Shown here one piece after another: positions 1 through 6,574 of a stretch of 35,434 nt of DNA (its first letter is position 1; every line of letters begins with the position of its first letter). Made by a program: the position numbers and the translations under genes. Origin of the DNA: an uncultured Lactobacillus sp. (GTDB lineage Bacteria > Bacillota > Bacilli > Lactobacillales > Lactobacillaceae). Location of the stretch: positions 1 to 35,434 of the forward strand of contig NZ_CANBCQ010000030.1 of the NCBI RefSeq assembly GCF_947367125.1, written 5' to 3'. The notes beneath the pieces are model-generated. The model was not told the DNA's origin. It did no database searches and saw only the letters and a program-made list of their open reading frames with translations.

Positions 1-38
1 AGGACGATCAAAACTCACTTAAGAATTTTGATCGTCCT
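1..38. terminator. Inverted repeat, probable terminator of the mgtC-like gene
   Basis: A perfect 13-bp stem (AGGACGATCAAAA, 1-13, with its complement at 26-38) encloses a 12-nt loop. It lies just past the stop of the minus-strand MgtC-like gene. In that direction the run that would be the T tract falls before position 1, so termination can only be inferred. On the plus strand no T run follows. Confidence 0.6.
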
Positions 39-87
39 ATTATTATGGTCTAGGAGCTAGTTTTTTCCCAGACACTTGAAAATGATT

Positions 88-792
88 TTACATACCACCA
101 CGGGTATAACTAATGCGAGTAATATCAGGATATTTACGTAAATTCATGACAATAGAATTCTCATCCATTTTATTATTAATGATTCCGTCAACGTAGAAAA
201 CAACGCGGTCATCACTCACGTCGAGAATTTTAACAGTAACATTTTCGACGTGATTATCTGCTAGTTCTTGCTTGATTTTAGATAAAATATGATGCTGATT
301 AATAGCCACAATCTGAATATTAAAGCGAATATGTGGCGTGATTTTACTGATTAATAGATCATCATGGAAAATCGTCTGAATAAAGAATAGCAAGACAGTA
401 GATAAGATGCCGATAAAGTACATGCCGCCACCAACTGCCATGCCGATCGCAGCAGTAGCCCAAATCCCGGCAGCTGTAGTTAGACCAGAAACCTGCTCTT
501 TTCTAATTAAGATTGTCCCGGCGCCAATAAATGAAATACCAGTAACAATTTGAGCCGCGATTCTGGATGGGTCTAGTGAAATGTTATGCATGCCCAATAC
601 GTCAATGAAGCCATATTTAGAAACGATCATGAACAAAGCAGCCGCGATGGCCACAACAATGTGAGTTCGCATGCCCGCACTCTTTCTTTGAATGGCACGT
701 TCATAACCGATTAACGCCCCACAAAAAGCTGCGACAATAATTCTAAGTAGCCAATCTAATTCAGTAGTAATTGGCGCTAAAGTATGTATCAT
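88..792 (-). CDS. MgtC/SapB family membrane protein
   Basis: A 234-residue protein with the MgtC/SapB N-terminal membrane domain: about five hydrophobic segments in the first 150 residues and the family-typical stretches LIGYERAIQRKSAGMRTH, ISFIGAGTIL and GLTTAAGIWATAAIGMA. A roughly 80-residue soluble C-terminal domain with ACT-like alternation follows. MgtC relatives affect Mg2+ homeostasis and F1Fo-ATPase in pathogens; in lactobacilli the role is not established. The start is supported by AAAGGATGAAGG upstream of the ATG. It appears monocistronic, ending at the inverted repeat at 1-38. Family assignment is strong; substrate is unknown. Confidence 0.88.
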   Translation of the reverse strand: MIHTLAPITTELDWLLRIIVAAFCGALIGYERAIQRKSAGMRTHIVVAIAAALFMIVSKYGFIDVLGMHNISLDPSRIAAQIVTGISFIGAGTILIRKEQVSGLTTAAGIWATAAIGMAVGGGMYFIGILSTVLLFFIQTIFHDDLLISKITPHIRFNIQIVAINQHHILSKIKQELADNHVENVTVKILDVSDDRVVFYVDGIINNKMDENSIVMNLRKYPDITRISYTRGGM

Positions 793-898
793 TAGCCTTC
801 ATCCTTTGTATAATCAACAATTAGTTCTATCTTCATTTTAACTTGAATTCAGAAAAATCATAGTCAGACAACTTTTTTGAAATTTTTTTAAAAAAGAC

Positions 899-927
899 TT
901 GCACAGTTTCCATCTATATGGTTTAAT
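899..927 (+). promoter_or_regulatory. Promoter of tRNA-Thr
   Basis: TTGCAC (899-904), a 17-bp spacer and TTTAAT (922-927) lie about 35 bp ahead of the mature tRNA end. Spacing fits a sigma-A promoter; the -10 matches only partly. Confidence 0.55.
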
Positions 928-960
928 AAATACTGTTGTCGGGTAAGACAACGAAGAGTT

Positions 961-1033
961 GCTGACTTAGCTCAGTTGGCAGAGCACCTCACTAGTAATG
1001 AGGAGGTCGGAGGTTCGAACCCTCTAGTCAGCA
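961..1033 (+). tRNA. tRNA-Thr (anticodon AGT)
   Basis: Full cloverleaf: acceptor GCTGACT pairs with AGTCAGC (1026-1032) plus discriminator A. The D arm is GCTC...GAGC, and the anticodon stem CCTCA/TGAGG encloses loop CTAGTAA with anticodon AGT at 994-996. The T arm is GGAGG-TTCGAAC-CCTCT. CCA is not encoded. AGT is a threonine anticodon; A34 would need deamination to inosine, or reads ACU mainly. A terminator follows 17 nt later, so it is a single-gene transcript. Confidence 0.95.
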
Positions 1034-1049
1034 TAAATAAACTCGTTAT

Positions 1050-1077
1050 GACATGGCTTTAAAGCCATGTCTTTTTT
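1050..1077 (+). terminator. Rho-independent terminator after tRNA-Thr
   Basis: The stem GACATGGCTTT/AAAGCCATGTC (1050-1071) is immediately followed by TTTTTT (1072-1077). Confidence 0.9.
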
Positions 1078-1110
1078 GTTATAATTGAGTATTACAAAAT
1101 TCTATGTAAA

Positions 1111-1656
1111 AATACGGATGGTGGCAAAATTTATTTAGGTGTAGATGATGAAACTAGAAAACCATGAGTGGGAGGAAACTTTAAATCATTGGTACACTAA
1201 TGCTTTTGCTCACCGCGATTATTTACTACATTCATTTATTAAAGTTCAATTCGTTGATGACCGTATGGAGATTCTATCACCAGGAGGGATTCCTGATGGA
1301 TTAACACTAGATGAAATTAAAGATGGAATGACAGCGGTTCGTAATCCGCAATTAGTTCATATTTTGGATAAGATGAATTACATTGAAAATTATGGAACTG
1401 GGATTGATCGAATGCTTAAAGCATATCAAGGGACGGGAACTCAACCCGAATTTAAGGTTACAGAGCATATGTTTAAGGTAACTTTCCCTAATTTGAATTA
1501 TCAAATTAAAGAAAAAGGTGTAATTAGTAAGCCTGAAATACAAGAAGCTCTTAATCTGAGTGATTACTCTAGTAGAAAACTATTGTTAAATTTAAGAAAA
1601 GAAATAAAGTTGAAAAATTAGGTGGATCATTTAATACAAAATATAAACTGAAATAG
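1111..1656 (+). pseudogene. Decayed AlbA_2/Schlafen-type ATP-binding regulator
   Basis: Three pieces in two frame relations show a broken gene. A fragment at 1111-1160 reads NTDGGKIYLGVDDE, the hallmark of the N-terminal AlbA_2 (Schlafen-like) domain. From 1145, in another frame, a 158-residue piece carries the C-terminal HATPase_c_4-type region: NAFAHRDY, DRMEILSPGGIPDGLT, VRNPQLV and YGTGIDRM. The central part of about 200 residues normally between these is missing. The long piece stops at 1621, but the adjacent frame continues with VEKLGGSFNTKYKLK to a stop at 1656, which looks like the true C-terminal winged helix after a small frameshift. These proteins are usually accessory regulators or defence-associated; this copy should be non-functional. 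No integrase accompanies it despite the tRNA next door. Confidence 0.75.
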
Positions 1657-1766
1657 ATTATCGTTGATTTTCGTTGAATTCAACAAGCAATTACCAATAA
1701 AAAGTACGTTTTGCTATACCTTTTCATAAACCTGACTACAATGAGAGTTGAAGAAGGCGTTTTTGT

Positions 1767-2006
1767 ATGACAAAAGAATATGAAAAAGAAGTCAAAGAAG
1801 CAGAAAGCGTATTGGAGGACCCAAAGTTAACTGACAGTGAGATTTCACAAGAATTGATTTCCAAAGATAATCCAACTGAAAATATAAAACCATCTGAGAT
1901 TGATTTCTTGCGTAAAAAGCCAAATTTGACAACGCAAATTGATTTCACTTTGTTAGCTGACCTTGCTGGATTATCCAAGGAAGCTAAGGCAGAAGCGGCT
2001 GTATAG
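1767..2006 (+). CDS. Small charged protein of unknown function
   Basis: A 79-residue, highly charged protein (Glu/Lys/Asp-rich) without membrane segment or signal peptide, probably largely helical. GAAGAAGG lies 9 nt before the ATG, and a strong terminator follows the stop by about 20 nt, so it appears to be a genuine single-gene unit. A TACAAT hexamer near 1736 could be its -10. I recognise no family. The opposite-strand reading frame over the same bases has no ribosome binding site. Confidence 0.6.
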   Translation: MTKEYEKEVKEAESVLEDPKLTDSEISQELISKDNPTENIKPSEIDFLRKKPNLTTQIDFTLLADLAGLSKEAKAEAAV

Positions 2007-2023
2007 ATAAAAATTTTACGTAG

Positions 2024-2057
2024 AAAAATGCATCCCCACAATCAGGGATGCATTTTT
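2024..2057. terminator. Bidirectional terminator between convergent genes
   Basis: AAAAATGCATCCC (2024-2036) pairs with GGGATGCATTTTT (2045-2057). A-rich and T-rich flanks let it end both the plus-strand small gene and the minus-strand gene stopping at 2062. Confidence 0.9.
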
Positions 2058-2061
2058 GTTA

Positions 2062-2667
2062 CTACTTAACTGATTTTCTTTTTACATAGGCTGCGACTTC
2101 TATTTTGCCAAAGATATTAACCAGCCACATTTCTAATAAAGTTGCCAGTATGACCATGATTGCCAAGAAAATCAATCCACCATTAATAAAGTGGAAATAG
2201 TGGAGTGCAAATACAAGGCAATTCTGAGCTACAAGTATGTAAATTAATTCAGCTAAAGCATATTTAGCGGACCTTGTCTGCTCAACATAGTAGTTATCAA
2301 TTTGCTTATTGAGCTTATCTAACAACTGTTTAGTATTGGCAGAATTTAATTCGTCTTTTGAAAAATGCCCAGTAAAGAAAAACTGCATACTTGTGTTTCC
2401 CAAAAAGTTAGTTGGGCTGAAATTCCGACAAAATGTTGAAATATGGATAGCTAGTGCCAAATTTACTAAAATTATAATTCCGTGCCAGGTATTGAAGTCG
2501 GCTTTTTGAACTGAAATAAATAGGTATTGCAGCAGTACAAATAAAGCAACAAGTGGTATGAATAAACTTAGTAGGCTTAAAAGGTGCGTATGTTTAAGAA
2601 AATGGTCTATTCGAGCTTGCTCAGAGTCCAGGTTTAGAGCATAATTTATATTATTCTCTGTTATCAT
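2062..2667 (-). CDS. Integral membrane protein of unknown function
   Basis: A 201-residue protein with four predicted membrane helices in two hairpins (about residues 28-52, 62-80, 140-160 and 165-188), separated by a polar segment of about 50 residues rich in Asn, Lys and Gln. Both ends are charged. No motif I can name. No clear Shine-Dalgarno sequence precedes the ATG at 2667, so the start is uncertain. It ends on the bidirectional terminator at 2024-2057. The 290 bases upstream hold only a doubtful short reading frame. Confidence 0.6.
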   Translation of the reverse strand: MITENNINYALNLDSEQARIDHFLKHTHLLSLLSLFIPLVALFVLLQYLFISVQKADFNTWHGIIILVNLALAIHISTFCRNFSPTNFLGNTSMQFFFTGHFSKDELNSANTKQLLDKLNKQIDNYYVEQTRSAKYALAELIYILVAQNCLVFALHYFHFINGGLIFLAIMVILATLLEMWLVNIFGKIEVAAYVKRKSVK

Positions 2668-2914
2668 GTTTGATCACTGAAGTTTCTAAAATTCTCTGAT
2701 TAGGGAATAAATTTTACCATAACAAATTTTGTCTTCCAACGCCTTTATAGCATCAGTGTGGGGAATATTCAAAGATGTCGGTTTGGATTGATGGTTAAAT
2801 TTAATGGGGTAAAGCAGCTGAAGAAATAAAATAGTGTTAGTTAATGTGTTAGACATGGTTAAAATGTTTAAAGCCTCTAGCATTAAGCAGAGTTAGTATT
2901 CAGGGCTGTATACA

Positions 2915-2939
2915 AAAAGACCGGTTTGAACCGGTCTTT
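2915..2939 (-). terminator. Terminator of the 2958-3167 gene
   Basis: AAAGACCGG/CCGGTCTTT around loop TTTGAA, followed on the minus strand by TTTTTG. Located 19 nt past the stop of the minus-strand small membrane protein. Confidence 0.8.
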
Positions 2940-2957
2940 ATCTTATAAAAATTTACT

Positions 2958-3167
2958 TTAGGAGCGTTTGTGAAACTTAGCTACTCCCCAACTGATTAGA
3001 TAGAAAGTCGAAATCAAAATGAATTGAATTTTTAATTCTAAAATGAATAGTGGAAAGTAAAACAAAACGGAAAACAATAGAATAATAGCGTAAATTCCTT
3101 CGAATGTTAGAAATAATCTGTTTCTTTTTCTATTTTTAAGTGTTGCTAGTATCATTTTTTCATTCAC
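2958..3167 (-). CDS. Small two-helix membrane protein beside Rgg and short peptide ORF
   Basis: A 69-residue protein with a basic N-terminus (KNRKRNR), two hydrophobic helices (about 20-40 and 46-63) and a basic tail. Start chosen as GTG at 3167 because a full AGGAGG lies 7 nt upstream; the nearest ATG (3163) is out of frame. It lies 32 nt downstream of the 12-codon peptide ORF at 3200-3238 and is followed by a terminator. Peptide ORF and membrane protein therefore probably form a short transcript downstream of the Rgg gene. Size and topology resemble bacteriocin immunity proteins or small membrane toxins, but no family is recognised. Confidence 0.65.
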   Translation of the reverse strand: MNEKMILATLKNRKRNRLFLTFEGIYAIILLFSVLFYFPLFILELKIQFILISTFYLISWGVAKFHKRS

Positions 3168-3199
3168 AAAGATCCCTCCTAATATTTTTTAAACTTCTA

Positions 3200-3238
3200 T
3201 TATTTTGCTGGGATAATGACCGGTAATTGCCACCACAT
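3200..3238 (-). CDS. Candidate short signalling peptide, 12 aa (MWWQLPVIIPAK)
   Basis: A 12-codon ORF found by eye. The SD-like sequence GGGAGGAGG (plus-strand 3247-3255) sits exactly 8 nt before the ATG, among the strongest ribosome binding sites in the window. The product is hydrophobic, begins with two tryptophans and ends with Lys, without a signal peptide. It lies 100 nt downstream of an intact Rgg-family regulator and 32 nt ahead of a small membrane protein. Streptococcal Rgg/ComR regulators respond to short hydrophobic peptides encoded next to them, and ComS-type XIPs carry a WW motif. That this ORF is a pheromone is inference. Confidence 0.5.
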   Translation of the reverse strand: MWWQLPVIIPAK

Positions 3239-3269
3239 TACTGTAGCCTCCTCCCTTTTTTAATCATTT

Positions 3270-3342
3270 AGTAGGTTTGGTTAAATACTACTCCTTAGTG
3301 ACTAGAACAGATTAATTTTGTATCACATAGTTTACAAACTAT
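3270..3342. promoter_or_regulatory. Inverted repeats ahead of the short peptide ORF, possible Rgg operator
   Basis: Two dyads lie between the Rgg stop and the peptide ORF. ATAGTTT-AC-AAACTAT (3327-3342) is a perfect 7-bp inverted repeat overlapping the Rgg stop codon. AGTAGGTTT...AAATACTACT (3270-3292) is an imperfect one. On the minus strand TTGTAA with TAATCT 17 bp on could be a weak promoter partly overlapping the first dyad. Regulators of this class often bind dyads next to the -35; assignment here is inference. Confidence 0.4.
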
Positions 3343-4175
3343 TTGGGCCAAGTTTTAATTAAATCTTGATAACCATATTTTTGTACTTCATTTCTAATTT
3401 TTTGCGCTTCCTCTTTATTGTTTAAAAATAAATTCTTTAAATATAAAGCGGCAATCTTATAAAGCAAAAAATGTATGGTTGGTTTTGATTCCATGATGTA
3501 GTCAATTATTTTTGGAACATGCATTAATTGAAGTGATTTTTTAGAAAGCTTTCTATTATAGCAAACTGCTAGATAATTCTCGAAGACACGCAAGTATCTT
3601 TCTTGTTCTAATTCGGAGATATTTTTATTGCTTTTCACCTCGTTAAGTAGTCTATTGATAAAAAATGCAAGGGTATCTTGTTCCCAGAGCGGCATTGTAT
3701 TAGTAAAAAGTCGCAGTAATTCAGGATTAGTCATCCAGTTTTGTCCTTCATTAAATTCAATGAATAGATCTTTTTTTATTTTGGGATCGATTTGGTTTAA
3801 TTTATTTTTTAAATATGCTACAGAAATCATAGCTCTTAATTTTAAAATCTTAGAGTGAGATTGTGACAGAATTTCTTGATAGCATGATTCAATTTCATCA
3901 ATTTTTCCTACATTGAAGGCTTGTTCCATTTTATTATTTAAATCTGATTCAATCTTTTTTTGCTTTGAAGTATAGGTTGATCGCAATAATTGGTAAAAGT
4001 AAGTAATATCAACATCATGTTCAAAAAGAATCGCGGCTAATTTATCTGCACTAATTCTGCTTTTTCCCGCTTCTACTTTCGCATAAAAAGGCCGAGTAAC
4101 AATGTTAGCAGCCATTTCTTTTTGAGTGAGGTCTAGATTTTGTCTAATTTTTCGTAGTGCTTGTCCAATAGTCAT
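3339..4175 (-). CDS. Rgg/GadR/MutR family transcriptional regulator
   Basis: A 278-residue protein: N-terminal XRE-type helix-turn-helix (about residues 5-60, ALRKIRQNLDLTQKEMA, then FYAKVEAGKSRIS) followed by an all-helical Rgg_C region of about 210 residues, the usual length and architecture of Rgg/MutR/ComR proteins. These bind a short imported peptide through the helical repeat domain and activate adjacent genes. Start ATG has AAAGGA 6 nt upstream. It is divergent from a second, frameshifted Rgg gene (gap 90 bp), and a 12-codon peptide ORF lies downstream on the same strand. Peptide import by an Opp system is expected for the family; the only OppA in this window is at 15237-17003 and no link is shown. 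Confidence 0.88.
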   Translation of the reverse strand: MTIGQALRKIRQNLDLTQKEMAANIVTRPFYAKVEAGKSRISADKLAAILFEHDVDITYFYQLLRSTYTSKQKKIESDLNNKMEQAFNVGKIDEIESCYQEILSQSHSKILKLRAMISVAYLKNKLNQIDPKIKKDLFIEFNEGQNWMTNPELLRLFTNTMPLWEQDTLAFFINRLLNEVKSNKNISELEQERYLRVFENYLAVCYNRKLSKKSLQLMHVPKIIDYIMESKPTIHFLLYKIAALYLKNLFLNNKEEAQKIRNEVQKYGYQDLIKTWPK

Positions 4176-4265
4176 AAAAAATCCTTTACTCTAAAATATT
4201 TTCTTCTCTACGATATATGATTATTATAAATGATGAAAATATAAGCGGATAAATTAAGGAGAACT

Positions 4266-5082
4266 ATGGATATCGGAACGGCATTAAGACATTTGAGAGA
4301 TGATCTAGGTTTGACACAAAAGCAAATGATTCAGGGGACGAAAATAACTGTTAGTCACTATTCTAAATTAGAGAAGGGACAAAACAGGATATTTATCGAA
4401 AACCTAGTCGAGATATTGAAGCAACGAAATATTTCTTTATCATATTTTGTTGATCACTATCTTAATGATGAAAATAGTGAAAAAGAAGTAAATTATTCAG
4501 AAATATTAAATATTGCTTTTTACGAAAAAGATAAGATCGCTGCTAAAGAAATAAAACGACAAATTTTTTCAGATAAGAGTTCTAGCAATGAATTGAGAGA
4601 TAGAGCAACATTAATTGTGGATATGATAGACAACCAGGGACAGAGTAATGCTGATGCTCGAATCATTAATTCTATTTTCAAACATGACAACTGGACTCAG
4701 TATGACGAGGCAATAATATTATTAGGTAATACTATTAGAACTAGTAATGTATTAAATATGAGTCCTTTGGTATTGACGCTAATTAGAAAATATAAAGATC
4801 TAGATAAAGAAAAAATCGAAAAACAAAAAAGATTAGCAACGGTTGGAATTAATTAATTATTTATTTAATTTTCGAAAGTTAAGTAAAGAGTTTAATAAAA
4901 CTGTGCTAAAAATTATAAGCTGGATTAAAACAACATCGATTGTTCCTGAGTTAGGCATTATTCGAGAATTAAATGCATATTTTTTAGCAGTTTATGAAAG
5001 AAACATTTCTGTCTCAACTAATATCAAAAATGTCCTTAAAATATCAGGTTATCAAAATCTTGCTAATGATTTACCTAATTAA
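4266..5082 (+). pseudogene. Second Rgg-family regulator, frameshifted at an AATT repeat
   Basis: The N-terminal 196 residues (4266-4856) hold an XRE-type HTH (ALRHLRDDLGLTQKQM, HYSKLEKGQNRIF) and most of an Rgg_C domain. The remaining C-terminus, ending ISGYQNLANDLPN, lies in the +1 frame to 5082. The break falls on three tandem AATT units at 4847-4858. Removing one unit joins the frames as TVGINYLFNFRKLSKEFN and gives a 270-residue protein similar in length to the neighbour Rgg, whose C-terminus (YGYQDLIKTWPK) aligns. SD AAGGAG precedes the ATG. Either a recent slippage mutation or a reversible on/off state; the ORF is otherwise undamaged. It faces a tiny ORF and a secreted peptide gene downstream. 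Confidence 0.82.
4847..4870 (+). repeat. AATT tetranucleotide tract at the Rgg frameshift
   Basis: AATT x3 (4847-4858), then ATTT x2 and AATT. The stop of the first Rgg segment (TAA, 4854-4856) is created inside the tract. One unit fewer restores the full gene. Three copies is short for classical phase variation. Confidence 0.7.
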
Positions 5083-5128
5083 TCCCCTGAGAGGGGATTG
5101 AGTTGCTGAGGAATGAGAAGTAGATAAA
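5081..5128 (+). promoter_or_regulatory. Hairpin and candidate promoter ahead of the peptide genes
   Basis: AATCCCC-TGAGA-GGGGATT (5081-5099) overlaps the Rgg stop and lacks a T run, so it is at best a weak terminator or an operator. TTGAGT (5098-5103) with GATAAA/TAGATA at 5121-5128 is a possible promoter for the downstream peptide transcript. Matches to consensus are modest. Confidence 0.35.
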
Positions 5129-5154
5129 ATCATAGGAAAGAGAGGCATAGTAAT

Positions 5155-5190
5155 TTGATTATTGTTAGTTATCCAGTTTTACCTGAATAA
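5155..5190 (+). CDS. Candidate short peptide, 11 aa (TTG start, MIIVSYPVLPE)
   Basis: An 11-codon ORF starting TTG, with AGAGG 9 nt upstream. The product is hydrophobic (IIVSYPVLP) and shares a Pro-Val-aliphatic-Pro core with the 12-residue ORF beside the other Rgg gene. It lies between the frameshifted Rgg and a secreted small protein. A dyad (5167-5192, AGTTATCCAG...CTGAATAACT) coincides with it, so the segment may instead be a regulatory hairpin. Weak start codon and tiny size keep confidence low. Confidence 0.3.
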   Translation: MIIVSYPVLPE

Positions 5191-5192
5191 CT
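5167..5192. repeat. Inverted repeat upstream of the secreted peptide gene
   Basis: AGTTATCCAG and CTGAATAACT form a 10-bp dyad with one mismatch and a TTTTAC loop, 33 bp before the ATG of the secreted peptide. Could be an operator, or an RNA hairpin near the RBS. Confidence 0.5.
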
Positions 5193-5224
5193 CTGAGTTC
5201 ATACAGTACGAGGAGATATAAATT

Positions 5225-5413
5225 ATGAAAAAGAAGATTTTGTTAATCCTAGGTGTAGTAGTATTAGGAAATACTTTGTTTTTTAATTCGAGTGTAGCTT
5301 CTGCAGCGACTAATAATAGATATTCCGTAAATAATACAATTCGTCAGGCACCTAATACTGGCGATGCTCCTGGTGGATGGGGCATTACTCCTGGTCATAC
5401 ACATTGGGGCTAA
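5225..5413 (+). CDS. Small secreted peptide precursor, Sec signal, Gly/Pro-rich C-terminus
   Basis: A 62-residue precursor: positively charged MKKKI start, hydrophobic core and Ala-rich cleavage site (VASA-A near residue 27-28), leaving a mature peptide of about 34-35 residues ending GDAPGGWGITPGHTHWG. No cysteines and no double-glycine leader, so neither a class IIa bacteriocin nor an ABC-processed pheromone. SD GAGGAG 8 nt before the ATG. A terminator-like hairpin follows the stop at once, then a polytopic membrane protein gene. The setting (Rgg regulator, tiny ORF, secreted peptide, attenuating terminator, membrane protein) suits a secreted bacteriocin or signal with an immunity/processing partner, but I recognise no named family. 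Confidence 0.75.
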   Translation: MKKKILLILGVVVLGNTLFFNSSVASAATNNRYSVNNTIRQAPNTGDAPGGWGITPGHTHWG

Positions 5414-5421
5414 GTGATAGA

Positions 5422-5449
5422 AGCAATGAATTTTCATTGCTCTTTTTAT
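5422..5449 (+). terminator. Partial terminator between peptide and membrane protein genes
   Basis: AGCAATGAA-TT-TTCATTGCT (5422-5441) followed by CTTTTTATTTT. Short stem, so readthrough into the membrane protein gene is likely; this would make the peptide message more abundant than the downstream one. Confidence 0.6.
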
Positions 5450-5466
5450 TTTGGGATGCGAATTTT

Positions 5467-6435
5467 ATGAAGAAAAGTAAAATCATATTTTTAATAGAGC
5501 TTGTATTAAATATTATTGCTGCTGTTTTTCTAGTAATAAATAATTCATTCAAAAATTTATTAGATGTAGGCGTTGTATTTTTACTACTTCTATTGCTTAT
5601 TTGGAATTTTTTAAGAAGAAAAATTGAGATTAGTTTAAAACTATCATGGCTCAATCTTATGATATTACCAGCAATTTTTACTTATTGCTTAAATACTGTA
5701 GCTAATGTTTTGTTGGTAAAATATCCTGTTAAAAGTGTTTTAATAGCTATAATTTATAGTTTGTTATTCTTAGTTTATTTGCTTCTGGTAGTAATTACTA
5801 ATGCGGGATTGGTTAAGAATAAGTATGCTAGAGTTTTTATTGCAATGTATTATATTGTGCTATTACTTTTTAGCGAAAACTTACATATGAATGACTACTT
5901 ATCATCCTTTGTAAATTGGTCTCACTCTGAAACTCTTAATGGATTAGCGTTAATTCCAATTATATTTTGCTTATTTAAAAGTTGGGATATTCGAGCAAAG
6001 CTTAATCTTAAATTTAGGCGATACTCAAATATACAGTTAATAGTCTTATTAGTAGCTGTATTCTTTGCTGCTTGGTATTCCTTCTTTCATAGCTATGTTT
6101 ATATTGCACCAACTTTTTCGCAATTATTTTGGAATTGGGACTTCTCGGAAATTATCCCAACTGAACGAGCTGTTTTATGGAGGTTAGGAGCGATTTTATT
6201 CGAAGAAGGATTCCGGTATCTATTAATAATTGTATTGCTTTCACATTTTTCATTAGATCTTATTGCATTCTCGCTTTCTGCAGGTGGTGGCGGAATACTA
6301 TCATGGTATGGCAATAATGATCTCTTGAGTAATGGTTTGAGCATGGTTTTTGCTTTAGTTATGACATTGATTATATTTTTAGGTAAACAAAGGAAAATTA
6401 TGCAAGAAAATGCTGCTAGATTAATTAATGCATGA
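5467..6435 (+). CDS. Polytopic membrane protein with CPBP-like EEGFR motif
   Basis: A 322-residue protein with about eight to nine membrane helices. Around residue 245 it reads ILFEEGFRYLLII, reminiscent of the EExxxR catalytic motif of CPBP (CAAX protease and bacteriocin-processing) membrane proteases, but with one residue fewer between EE and R. No clear second-motif histidine follows (the equivalent area reads FSLSAGGGG). So it is either a divergent CPBP relative or a false resemblance. Start taken at ATG 5467 (MKKSKII) because the longer frame upstream overlaps the peptide gene and its terminator; the RBS is weak. Location after a secreted peptide suggests immunity or processing (inference). 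Confidence 0.68.
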   Translation: MKKSKIIFLIELVLNIIAAVFLVINNSFKNLLDVGVVFLLLLLLIWNFLRRKIEISLKLSWLNLMILPAIFTYCLNTVANVLLVKYPVKSVLIAIIYSLLFLVYLLLVVITNAGLVKNKYARVFIAMYYIVLLLFSENLHMNDYLSSFVNWSHSETLNGLALIPIIFCLFKSWDIRAKLNLKFRRYSNIQLIVLLVAVFFAAWYSFFHSYVYIAPTFSQLFWNWDFSEIIPTERAVLWRLGAILFEEGFRYLLIIVLLSHFSLDLIAFSLSAGGGGILSWYGNNDLLSNGLSMVFALVMTLIIFLGKQRKIMQENAARLINA

Positions 6436-6442
6436 TGCATTT

Positions 6443-6468
6443 AAGATGGTCGAAAGATCATCTTTTTT
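6443..6468 (+). terminator. Terminator of the peptide/membrane protein unit
   Basis: AAGATGGTC-GAAA-GATCATCTT with one G.T pair, followed by TTTTT. Confidence 0.8.
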
Positions 6469-6478
6469 ATGCAATAAA

Positions 6479-6547
6479 GTGTCATATATAAATGACACCT
6501 ACTATAAAAGTTGCTATTATTTTAAAAACATCACATATAAATGACAC
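6479..6547 (+). promoter_or_regulatory. Repeated operator and promoter of the XRE/DUF3278 pair
   Basis: A dyad GTGTCAT-ATATAA-ATGACAC (6479-6498) is followed 49 bp on by a near copy, TCACATATAAATGACAC (6531-6547), which matches the first copy at 16 of 17 bases. TTGCTA (6511-6516) and CATATA (6534-6539), 17 bp apart, form a plausible promoter whose -10 lies in the second copy. The layout suggests autorepression by the HTH protein starting 28 bp downstream. Confidence 0.6.
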
Positions 6548-6574
6548 CTAACTAGATAAATAAAGAAGAATTCA

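Noticed and set aside
961-1040. tRNA-Thr as an attachment site for an integrated element
   Set aside because: No integrase and no second copy of the tRNA 3' end was found downstream in the window.
2686-2883. 65-codon minus-strand ORF upstream of the 2062-2667 membrane protein
   Set aside because: No ribosome binding site at its ATG, no recognisable motif and no conserved-looking composition; it could be a gene remnant but nothing supports coding.
6479-6547. CRISPR-like repeats
   Set aside because: Only two copies of a short palindrome at a promoter, with no further units or cas genes; operators explain them better.
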